DNA of 54,299 nt from Paenibacillus ehimensis NBRC 15659 (lineage in GTDB: Bacteria; Bacillota; Bacilli; Paenibacillales; NBRC-103111): contig NZ_BILX01000042.1 of assembly GCF_004000785.1 (NCBI RefSeq), positions 1 to 54,299 on the forward strand, read 5' to 3'. The notes under the pieces were generated by a model. The model saw only the letters and a program-made list of their open reading frames with translations, had not been told where the DNA came from and searched no databases. Of this stretch, positions 20,151 to 32,100 are shown one piece after another. Position numbers and translations under genes: made by a program. The first letter of the stretch is position 1, and each line of letters begins with the position of its first letter.

Positions 20151-23100
20151 CACCGTCAGCTTCCGTTTTTCGTCCTCAGTGACGACTTCGATCGCGGAAA
20201 TCGCCGCTTCGGGATCAAGGCACAAGCGGTTTAAAATGTGCGAGTAATTCCGGCCGATCCGTTCGATCGTCTCCGCGCGGAACAGCTTGGTGCCGTATTC
20301 GATCGTATACCGGATCGTCTTCTCGCTCTCGACCGCATGCAGCGTCAGATCGAATTTGGAGATGCTGCTGCCGGTAGGGACAAGCTTCAGCGTGAGCTCC
20401 GGCGAAGCGGCCACCCGCTCTCCGTCCGCATAGCTCATATTGAACATCACATCGAACAGCGGATTGCGGCTCGTATCCCGCTTCACCCGCACCTTATCCA
20501 GCAGCTCCTCGAACTGGTAGCTCTGATTCTCGTAGGCGTGGAGCGCGTTTTCCTTGACTTCCTTCAAAAACTCGCTGTAGCGCTTTTCTCCCGAAGCCCG
20601 ATTCCGCAGCGCCAGCGTGTTGACGAACATCCCCACGATGCTTTGCAGATCGGCGTGGGGTCTTCCGGCGACCGGGCTTCCGATCACGATATCGTCCTGT
20701 CCGCTGTACTTCGACAGCAGAATATGGAAGGCAGACAGCAGAACCATATGCAAGGTGCTGCCGGTTTCCCGGGCCAGCTTGCGCAGCCCTTCCGTCAACG
20801 CTTCGTCCAGAGCAAAGCTCAGGACATTCCCTTCGAAGCTTTGCATGACAGGCCGTTCGTCATCGTACGGCAAGTTCAATACCGGGATTTCACCCTCGAA
20901 CCGGTTCACCCAGTAAGCCTCCTGCCGCCTCATCGCCTCCGATTGCAAAAACTTGTTTTGCCAAACCGCAAAATCCTTGTATTGAATGCGGAGCGGCTCC
21001 AACGGCTTGCCGTTGTACAGCTCGATCAACTGCCTCATCAGCAGCCGCATGGACACTCCGTCGCTGATAATGTGATGCATGTCCACCCATAAATACGTTT
21101 TGCCCCGCCTCGGAACGAGCGCCGCCCGGAACAAAGGGGCTTTCCCCAGGTCGAAGGGGCGGACAAAAGCCGCAAACCCCGCTTCCGCATCTTCGTCGCT
21201 CCCGGCTCTTCGCTCCAGCGTAAACACAAGCTCCGGCTCGATTCGCTGAACGATGCTGCCGTCCAAGCTTTCGAAGGAGGTGCGCAGCGACTCGTGTCTT
21301 CTCACCAGCGCTTGGAATGCCGCCTCGATGCGGTCGGGATCGATATTTCCTTCAACTTCGCAGATGGCCGGCATGTTGTAGACGGTACCCTTCTCCAGCT
21401 GCTGGATCAGGTACATCCGTTTTTGGGCGGAAGACGTTTCGTAAAACGGCTGCGGTTCGCACGGTTCGATCGAGGTGTAGAGGGTTTGCCCGCTGTTCTC
21501 GATGTACCGGCCCATCGCTTCGAGCGTCGGACTGCGGAACACTTCCTTCAACGGCACCTCGACGTTCAGCCGTTTATGGATTTTGCTGACCAGCACGGTC
21601 GCTTTTAGCGAATGGCCGCCCAGATCGAAGAAGTTGTCGCGGATGCCGACCCGCTCCACGCCCAATACCTCGCGCCACACTTCGGCCAGCTTTGCCTCCG
21701 CTTCGGTTCCAGGCGCTTCGTACTCGCCCTCCGGCCCGCCGCCGAAATCCGGCTCGGGCAGCGCACGCCGGTCGATCTTGCCGTTGCTCGTCAGCGGCAT
21801 CCGCTCCAGCAGCGTAAAATGAGCCGGCACCATGTAATGCGGCAGGCTTTCCTTCAATGCGCTGCGGATGCCGGCCAGCTCGGCGCTGCCATCTCCGACG
21901 AGATACGCCGCCAGAACCTTCTCGTGCTGCCGGTTCTCCCGGGCGATGACGACGGCTTCCTTGATACCCGGAAGGCCAAGCAGCTTCGCCTCGATCTCCC
22001 CCGGTTCGATCCGGAAGCCCCGGATCTTCACCTGGTTATCGGTCCGGCCGATAAATTCGATCTGTCCGTCCGGACGCCACTTCGCCAGGTCCCCGGTCCG
22101 GTATAGCCGCTCCCCGGGCTCGAACGGATTCTCAATAAACTTCTCCGCGCTTAATTCCGGCCGGTTCAAGTAGCCTCTCGCGAGTCCCGTACCGGCGACC
22201 CACAGCTCGCCCGGCACCCCGACCGGCGCAAGATGACCCTGCCGGTCAACGATATATACCCGGACATTGGACAGCGGCTTGCCGATCACGCCCGCGAACG
22301 ACTCCAGCCCGTCCCGGGGAATCGGCGCCGTCACGCAGCCGATCGTGCTTTCCGTCGGTCCGTAATGGTTCATCAGGCGAACCCGCCGCTGCCGGTCCAT
22401 CCGGTAAAACTGTTCGATATCCTTGACATTGAATGTCTCCCCGCCGAGGATGATCAGCCGGAGGCGGCCCGTTTCAATCATCCGCTCGACGCCTTCTCCT
22501 TGCAGCAGAAGCTGGAAGAGCGACGGTGTCATTTTCAAATACGTGCAGTGTTCCCCGACATACCGGACAAGCGCGTTCGGCTCCTTGTACGTGTCCTCCG
22601 GCAGCAGATGCAGCGTGATGCCGCCGGCCAAGGCAGTGTACACCGACGTATAGCCCAGGTCAAACGCATACGAGGAGAGCAGCGCCGTTGCGTCCTCATC
22701 CGTAACCGAAGCTTTCTCCAGCATCGCACGGCAGTAATTGGCCAGGCTCGAATGGGTGATCATTACCCCCTTCGCCTTGCCGGTCGTGCCCGACGTGTAG
22801 ATCACATAGGCCAAGCTGTCGCCCGTATGGACGGGGACGGGATTGCCTCCTTCGCCTTCGCCCGCTGACAACACGTCGTCGCAGAGATCGACCGCTTCGC
22901 CGTGGAAATCTACTTTTTCCAGCCCGACGTCTCCGGCGGTCACAAGAACCCGGACGGCCGCATCGGCAAGCATATACCCAATCCGTTCCTGCGGCTGGCC
23001 CGGATCGATCGGCAGATAAGCGCCGCCCGATTTCAGAATGCCGAGAATACCGACCGCCATCTCCAGCGATGGCTCCGCCAGCAGCCCGACAATAGTATCC

Positions 23101-26100
23101 GCTCCCACGCCCCGGCTCCGCAGCGCGCGGGCAAGCCGGTTGGATTGTTCGTTCAGCTCCCGATACGTAAGCAGCCGGTCTCCGCACACAACCGCGGGAT
23201 GGTCCGGCCTTCTCTCCGCCTGGGCCTCGAACAGCTCCACCATTGTATCGCCCTGCCGCATGTAGTCCGCCTTCGTGTCGTTAAAGTCGTACAGAATCCG
23301 GCTTTTCTCTTCCGCCGTGATCATCTCGATCTGCGAGACCGGAATGCGCTCGTTCGCAGCGACGGCTTCAAGCATATGCTCAAAGTGATGCTTGACGCCG
23401 GTCACGCTCTCCCGATCATATAGCAACTCATTGTAAGAAAATGTAACTTCCAACTCTTCATTCGGTACGATCTTCACGTTAAAATCAAAGCTGGTCTGCT
23501 CGTATCCGTCGAAATCCTGCACGCTGTAGCCCAATCGCTTCTCGAAATCGAAGCCGATGAACTGTTCGTCCACGTAATAGTTTTGGAACGTCATTTTGTT
23601 ATGAATGAGCTTATCCTTTAAGGCGGTCAGCGCTTGAATGTCCGCGAGCGGATAATAATCGTACTGTGCGGATTCAAGCGATTGCCGCTGCGTTTCCTTC
23701 AACAAGTCGATAAACCGGCTGTCCGGACCGCTGCTGACGCGCACGGGGATCGTATTGATCAATAAGCCGACCAATTCGTCAATTCCGCCGATCCCCGCAT
23801 TCCGGCCGGATACGACAGCGCCGAAAACGACATCCGAAGTATGGTTAACCTTCTGAAGCAGAATGCCCCATACCGCCTGGATCACGGTATTGATCGTCGT
23901 CTGCGTGCGTTGGGCGAGCCTCCTGAGCCGCTCGCTTCGCGTCTTGTCGATCCGGAACTCCAGCCGGCCCAGAACGTATTCTCCGGCGGCCGCTTTCGCG
24001 GACTCCGGCAGTTTCGCAACCGTCTCGTACTCCTCCAAACGGCGCTCCCAATACGCCCGGGCCTTCGATTGATTTTGGCGCTGCAGCCAGTGAATGTACT
24101 CGGCATACCGTTTCGGTAGCGGAGCGTCCAGCGGCTCGTTGTTTTTCAGCTTGGCGTACAGCTCGAAGAAATCTTTCATGAGCACCCAAAGGCTCCATCC
24201 GTCGGCCAAAATATGGTGCGAGCTCCAAATCACTTTATATTGCCGGTCGCCAAGCTTCAGGACGGACAGCCGGATCAACAGGTCCTCGCTTAATTCAAAC
24301 AAGTTCGCCCGATCCGCCCGTTCAAACTGCTCGATGTAGGCCTGCCGGGCCGCCTCGTCCAGATGCATTACGTCTTCGAAATACACGTTCGCCTGCCGCT
24401 CCGCCAGCACGACTTGTCTGGGCCGATTTAAGTGCCGGTGAACGATGACTGTCCTTAAAAGTTCGTACCGTTCAATCAGCTTGTTGAAGCTTTGCCTCAT
24501 CAGCTCCATGTCGAGATGCCCATGGGCCATATAAGTATTTTGCTCGAAGTAAGCGGCGGACTCACGGTCTAATAACGCGTGGAACAGCATGCCCTCCTGC
24601 ATCGGGGTCAGCGGATAAATATCGGCAATGCGGAAACGGTTATCGGCTTCGTATTTCTGCTTCAAGTATTCCAGCTCTTCCAAAGTCAAGGCAGGGTCCG
24701 AAAAATCGGAAGGCGTCGTTTCGGCCGTTTCCCGGCTTTTGCAATGGTCGATAATCGCCAGCAGGTGCTTCCTGAAGCTCGCCCCTACTTCGGCCATCGT
24801 GCTTTCGCGATACTTCTTGGCATTGTAGGAGATCGTAAAGGCCAGCCGCTGTCCGGTAATCATTCCGTTGATATCGATCTCGCTGATTCGCTCCCCTTCC
24901 AAGCTCTTGCTGTCCCCGCAGGATAGAGGCGACCATTCGAACATATCGGTGCTCAGTTCGCCGTCGAACTGCCCCAAATAATTGAAGCTGATTTCCGGTT
25001 CCCGCGAAGGCCATACACGCTTACGGTCCATGTATTTGAAAATCCCGTAGCCAATCCCCTTGTTCGGCACATGCCGGAGCGTTTCCTTGACCCGCTTGAC
25101 GGCATCGGATAGCGCCGCGTCTTTCATCGTCAGCAGCAAAGGATACTGGGCCGTAAACCATCCTATGGTCCTGTTGACGTTGATATCGCCCGCCAGCTTG
25201 ACTCTGCCGTGACCCTCCAGATTGATAAGAACGCGTTCTTCCGAAGTCCATTCCCGTATTGCAAGCCCCAAGGCCGTCAATAAAATATCGTTGATGTCCG
25301 TGTTGTAGGCCATATTGACATTTCTTAACAAATCGTCGGTTTCTTCCATGCTGAATTCGACGACGATGTCCTGCGCATACTTGATTTTATTGTACTCCTC
25401 GCCGATCGCCCGATCTGCCGGAAGCGGCTTAACATCGGCTTTTTCAATCGAATCCCAATACGCAAGCTCCGCTTGAAGCTCATCGCTCTCAAGCTGCTTT
25501 TGCAAATAAGCGCCCCACTCCCGGAAGGAGTTCGTTTTGGCTTGGAATTCGACAGCCTCTCCGCTCAGCGCCTGCCGGTAGCCCAATGCAAAGTCTTCGA
25601 ACAAAATTCTCCAGGATACCCCGTCCACCACGAGATGATGAATCGCGATAAGCAGGTGATCGCCTTCGTCCGTCCGGAACAGGCCAAGCTGAACCAGCGG
25701 CCCCTTCGCCAAATCCATCCCGCTTTGCAGTTCGCTGCAGCGAAGCTTCATCTCTTCTTCATAGCCGTCGCATCCGGTATAATCAAACACCTTGAACGCA
25801 AACAGCGCCCCATCCGCATCCGCTTCCGTCCCACGGTTATACTGGACGATGCCGTCGTCCTCTTGACGGTAAACCATCCTTAATGCGTCGTGATGCCGCA
25901 CGATGTGACGGAACACCTGACGGACGATGTCTTCTTGAAAGCGCTCCTTCCTGAAAATCATGGCCGCCTGGTTCCAGTGATGCTTATTCGTCAGCTTCCG
26001 CTCGAAAAACATCCGTTGAATCGGAGTCAACGCCGCTTCACCTTCAACGGAGGCTTGCTCGATGCCGGTTTCGCTGCTCTTGATTTTGCTGCCGATGCTT

Positions 26101-29100
26101 TTTAGCGTTCCGTCGTCGAAAATATCTTTGATTTCCAAGGTATAGCCGTACTTTTGCAATTTGGAGGTAATGCGGATCGCCTTGATCGAATCCCCTCCGA
26201 GATCGAAGAAATTCGCGTTGATTCCGACCTGGCTGACCCCCAGCACCTCGCTGCAAATTTCGGTCAGCTTCGCTTCGATATCGTTGTGCGGAGCCTCATA
26301 CTCGCTCGCGGTCAGTGCGCGGATATCCGGGGCGGGCAGCGCTTTGCGGTCGATTTTGCCGTTGGGCGACAACGGCAGCTCCTCCATGACGACGATGGCC
26401 GATGGCACCATATAGTCCGGCAGCCTGCGGCGTAATGCGCTGCGCCATAGCGCAGACAGGCCCGCCGTTTCCAGTGCTGCATTTTCCGGCACCACGTAGG
26501 CCACAAGCCACGGGCTCCCCGGCTGATCTTCCCTGGCCATGACGAATGCATCCTTCACGCCTTCGATTTCCCGCAGCGCCGCTTCGATCTCGCCCGGCTC
26601 GATTCGGTAGCCCCGCAGCTTGACCTGATGGTCGATCCGGCCCAAATATTCAATCGTCCCGTCGGGCAAAAATCGTGCCAGATCTCCCGTGCGGTACAAT
26701 ACCGGCGTCTGCTCCTCCGCATACGGGTTCGCCACGAAGCTGCTCGCGGTCAGCTCCGCGTCGCCGATATACCCGCCGCCAACCTGCACGCCGGCAATGC
26801 ACAGCTCGCCCGGTAAGCCTATCGGCACCAAGCCCAGCTCCCGGTTCAGGATATACACGCGCGTTCCTGCCACGGGCCGGCCAATGGGCACCGGCTTTCC
26901 TGCAAGAGACGGCATGTCCGTCAGACGGCTGTAGACCGTGACATCCGTACACTCCGTGGGACCGTACGTATTGACCACCTCGGCCCGGCAAGCGTCCGAC
27001 GCCGTCCAGAGCACAAGCTTGTCCGCCGCAATCGGCTCCCCGCCGAGGAAGACGTGCCGCAGCGTACTTAGCGGCCTGTAGCCCGCGGACGCCGTTTCGT
27101 CCAACAGCGGATAAAAGGCGCTTGGCGTCCCGTTCAGGAGCGTGATTCCGTGCCGCTCGATCAGCGCCGTCACTTCGCGCGCATCGTAAGGACCCGTCGG
27201 CAGCAGCACCAGCCGTCCTCCGGTGACGAGCGGAGCGAAAATGTTCTTCTGCGTAAGGTCGAAGCTCGGCGACGAGATGAGCAGCACCCGATCCGCTTCC
27301 GTCATTTCGAACTCGCTGATATACCACTGGATCAGGTTCGCGAAACCGGACCGATAGACGCTCGCTCCTTTCGGCATTCCTGTCGACCCTGACGTATAGA
27401 TCACATACATCCGATGCTGCGCGCCGGCCGCGCCGTGCGGGTTATGCTCCGGCTCGTTGTCCAGCCCCTCCGCTTCGTCATCCAGACAAACCAGCGCCAT
27501 GTCTGGCGCCGTCAAGCCTTCCGCCCATACCCGCTTGGTCACCAGCGCCTTTAATCCGGCGCGCTCCGCCATCATGCCGAGCCGCTCCTTCGGCAGCGCC
27601 GGGTCCAGAGGCACATAGGCGCCGCCGGCTTTGAGCACGGCCAGCAGGCTTGTGACCAGCTCCGGGCTGCGCCCCAAGCAGACGCCGACCAGCGTATCCG
27701 CTCCGACCCCGAGCGATTTCAGCCGGTGCGCCAGCCGATTCGCTCCCGCATTCAATTCCCGGTAAGTGAGCCGCTGCTCTCCGGCGATGACGGCGATCCG
27801 ATCAGGCGTTCTGGCCGCCTGTTCCTCGAACAATTCGTGAACCATTTCCTTCCGGTCGTTCGCTTGCGTGCCGCTGAAACGATGAAGGAGCGTATGCAGC
27901 TCTTCCCGGTCAAGCATCTCGATTTGCGAAATGCTCCGCTCGGCATGACGGCATATGCCGTTTAAGATTTCGATATAATGCTTAGCCATTCTTTCGATCG
28001 TTTGCTCTTGAAACAGCTTCGTGCAGTATTCGAAGCTCAGCTTCAAGGCTCCATTCTTTTCCAGTACAAGTAAGCTGATATCGAATTTGGCAATGCGGCT
28101 GGGAATGCCTTTCAGCTCCAGCGCAAGTCCGTTCGCTACCGACGTCGTCCCCGCACCTTCCGGGGCTTCCACGCTATACATGTCAAACAAGACGTCAAAC
28201 AGCGGATTTCGGCTGATATCCCTGACGATATTCAGCTTTTCCAGCAGCCGTTCCAGCGGATAGCTTTCATTCTCGTAGGCTTTCAGCGAGTTTTCCTTTA
28301 CTTCGTTCAAAAACGCAAGATACGATTTGTCTCCACGTGGGCGGCTCCTGAGCGCCAGCGTATTCACAAACATCCCCATCACGGATCGAAGCTCCGCACG
28401 GGGCCGCCCGGCCACCGGTACGCCCACAACGATATCGTCCTGTCCGCTGTACTTGGACAACAATACGTAGAAGGCGGACAGCAGAACCATCTGCAGCGTG
28501 CATTCCCGTTCCTTCGCGAGCTCGCGCAGCCGTTTCGTCGCAGGTTCGTTCACCGTGAAGCCGATCGTATTTCCTTCGAAGCTCTGCAATGCGGGGCGGG
28601 CATAGTCGTACGGCAGCTGCAGAGCCTGAACGCCGTCCCGGAATTGATTCATCCAGTATTGCTCCTGCTTCTTCGCGTCTTCCGATTGCAGGTAACGGTT
28701 ATGCCAGACGGCAAAATCCGAATACTGGATGCGCAGCGGTTCCAATACGGCCCCGTCGTAGAGCATAGCCAATTCGTCGGTGAACGTCCGGATGGACAAA
28801 CCGTCCGAAATGATATGGTGCATATCGACCAGCAAGTAACGGTTCTCCGGGGTCTTAACCCATTCCGCGCGGAACAGCGGAGCTTTGTCCAGCTCGAACG
28901 GCCGGATGAAGCCGCTTGCGATCCCTGCCAGATCGGCTTTGCTCCCCTGCCGAACCTCGAATTGAAACGAAACGTCGCGGGCGATTTTCTGAACGACCTC
29001 GCCATCCGCCGTTTCGAACGAGGTTCTTAACGCTCCATGCCGGCGCACCAGCTCTTGAAGCGCCTGTTCGATGCGGCCTTGGTCGGCCTCTTCTCCCAGC

Positions 29101-32100
29101 TCGAAGATGCCTGGCATATTATACGCAGTGCTCCCGGGATCCCGCTGCTGTAAAGCATACAACCGTTTCTGTGCAGAGGACGTTTCGTACGCTTCCTTCT
29201 CCCCGCACGGCTCGATAGGCTCATAGCCGTGCTCGCCGCTTCGCTCAATATAACCGGCAAGTTCGCGGACCGTCGGATGCTGAAACAGCTCCTTGAGCGG
29301 AATTTTGACCTGAAACGCCTTGTGAATCTCGCTCGTTACCGCAGTCGCTTTTAACGAATGCCCTCCCAGGTCAAAGAAGTTGTCATCGATGCCAACTCTC
29401 GGAACGCCTAACGCCGCTTCCCAGATCGCCGCCAACGTAGCTTGAAGCTCGTTGTGCGGAGCTTCATATCCGGACGAGAGCAGGCTGCCAATGTCCGGCT
29501 CCGGCAGCATTTTCCGGTCCACCTTCCCGTTGCCCGTCAGCGGAAACCGATCCATCCGGATGAAGAAGGCGGGGATCATGTAATCGGGCAAGCTTCCTTT
29601 TAAGTAGGCTTGGAGCGCCACTTTATCGACTTCCGCGCGGCTTACGAAATAAGCGCATAAATAAGGCTGCTGCTGGTTGTCCTCCTTCGCCAGCACAACG
29701 GCATCTTCGATAAGCGCATGGCTGAGCAGCCGGTTTTCAATTTCCCCAAGCTCGATGCGGTAGCCTCTGATTTTCACCTGATGGTCGATCCGGCCCAAAT
29801 ATTCCATCTCTCCGCCGGGCAGCAGCCGGACCCAATCGCCCGACCGGTAAATCCGCTCGAGCTCCTTGTGCGGATGGCGCAAAAAACGCTGCTGCGTCAG
29901 CTCTTCGCGGTTTAAATAGCCCCGCGCCACCCCGTCGCCGCCCACGTACAGCTCGCCCGGAACGCCGAACGGTTGAATGTTCAAATGCTCGTCCATCACG
30001 TACGTGGACAATGTCGGGATCGCTTTGCCGATATTGCTGATCCCGCTGATGATCTCCTGCATCCCGATTTCTTTATACGTGACGTGCACCGTCGTTTCGG
30101 TGATGCCGTACATGTTGATCAGTCGCGTATCCGGGTATTTCTGTTTCCATGCCTTTAGCATTTTCGGCTTCAAGGCTTCCCCGCCGAAGATGACATACCG
30201 TAAGCGCAACTGCCGGCTGCGCTCCTGCATTTCCAGATTCATCAAGTTATAAAAAGCGGACGGCGTTTGATTCAGCACCGTTACGTTTTCGTTTTTCAGC
30301 AGGGCCAGAAAGCTCTCGAAATCTTTGGTCGCAAACTCCGGCACCACAACCAATTTGCCACCGTACAGCAAAGCGCCGTACATTTCCCAAACGGAAAAAT
30401 CGAAGCAGTTCGAATGGAACATCGTCCAGACGTCGTTCTCCGTAAAATCAAACGGCATCTTATCGTTGAATAGAAGCCGGACCACGTTGTTGTGCTCGAC
30501 CATCACCCCTTTGGGCTGGCCGGTCGTCCCGGAAGTGTAGATGATATACGCCAGGTGACGGCTGTGATTGACGGAACAGAGCGGGCCTGCCGGACCGTGA
30601 TAAATGCGCTCATCCAAAATGTCGATCCGGGTTCCGGTAAAATCGGTGTCTCGAGCCAACCCGCCGGAGGTAATCAATACGCCAAGCTGCGAGTCCTTGA
30701 TCATGTAGTCGATTCTGTCCTTAGGCAGCTTGATATCGATAGGCAAATAAGCGCCCCCCGCCTTCAGCGTTCCCAGCATGGCTACGACCATCTCGACGGA
30801 CCGGTCCACCATGACCCCTACGATCGTTTCCGCTTGGACCCCTTGATCCCGCAGCCAGGCGGCGAGCTGGTTGGAGCGCTCGTTTAGCTGCTTGTAAGTG
30901 AATGAACGTCCCTCATACACGACGGCGATGCGCTCCGGCGTACGCTCCGCCTGCTCCTCGAACAATTGATGAATCGTTTTGTCCGCAGGATACGTCGCTT
31001 TTGTATCGTTCAGCCCGTACAATAATTCGTGCCTTTCGTCCTCGCCGATCATTTCCAGCTCGCACAGGCGCTGCCCCGGCCGCTCCACGATATTTTCCAT
31101 CAGCTTCAGCCAATGAACGGCCATACGCCCGACCGTTTCCGGCTTGAACAGATCGGTATTGAACTCGATGCCGCATTGGTACCGCCCCTCATGCCGCACT
31201 TCAAAAAATAAATCGACCTTCGAGCTGCCCGTCTTGAGCTCATGACAGCTTAGCCGAAGCTTCTCGCCTTGAAAGGTCAGGCTTTGATTGTTGTGAAACG
31301 TAAACAGCACGTCAAACAGCGGGTTGCGCCTGACATCCCGGGGAACATGGAGCAGATTGACCAGCTCTTCGAACGGGTAATCGGCATGCTCGAGGACGCT
31401 TAACGCATGGTCCTTCACATCCGTGAGAAATTGAACGAACGTCTTGGCGGGAGCCGGAACACTGCGCATCGGAACGGTGTTGACGAACATTCCGAGCAGC
31501 GGGCCAGCGTCCGCGTGATTCCTGCCTTCGACCGCCGTTCCGATGACGATATCGTCTTGTGCGGCGTATTTGGACAGCAGCACATAAAGCGCTGCGAGAA
31601 AAAACATATAGGGGGTAAAGTGATTCGCTTTGCACCATTCGTCGATGTTCCGGCCGATATGATCCTCAAGCGGCAAAGAAAGGTAGCTTCCGTGAAACGT
31701 CTGCCGGGCCGGCCTGCCCGAATCCGTCGGAAGCTGCAAAACCGGGATACGGTCCGCGAACACGCCACTCCAGAATTGCTCCTGCTGGCGGGTCTCTTCC
31801 TCGGACCGGTGCCGTTGGTTCCATAACACGTAGTCTTTATACTGAATGCGGGGCGGAGCCAGCTCCAGACCGTCATAGGCGGCCAGCAGCTCCTGCGCGA
31901 ACAGGACCGCGCTCGCTCCGTCAAAAACAATGTGGTGCGTATCCAGCAGCAGCACATGCTTCGTCTCTTCCAGCTTGAGCAATTTCACTCTGACCAGCGG
32001 AAGACAATTCAAATCAAAGGGCTGTATAAATTGCGTGGCTTGCTCTTCCAGATAACGGCTTGCTTCGATCCCTTCCGGCTTTTCGTCGTACGCTATCGGA

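Noticed and set aside
17409..20234. A 941-codon open frame on the plus strand, and many other long plus-strand frames opposite the NRPS genes (e.g. 2 kb near 39054-40895)
   Set aside because: They mirror the real minus-strand genes in GC-rich DNA, encode Arg/Pro/His/Gln-rich low-complexity proteins without recognisable domains, and lack ribosome sites.
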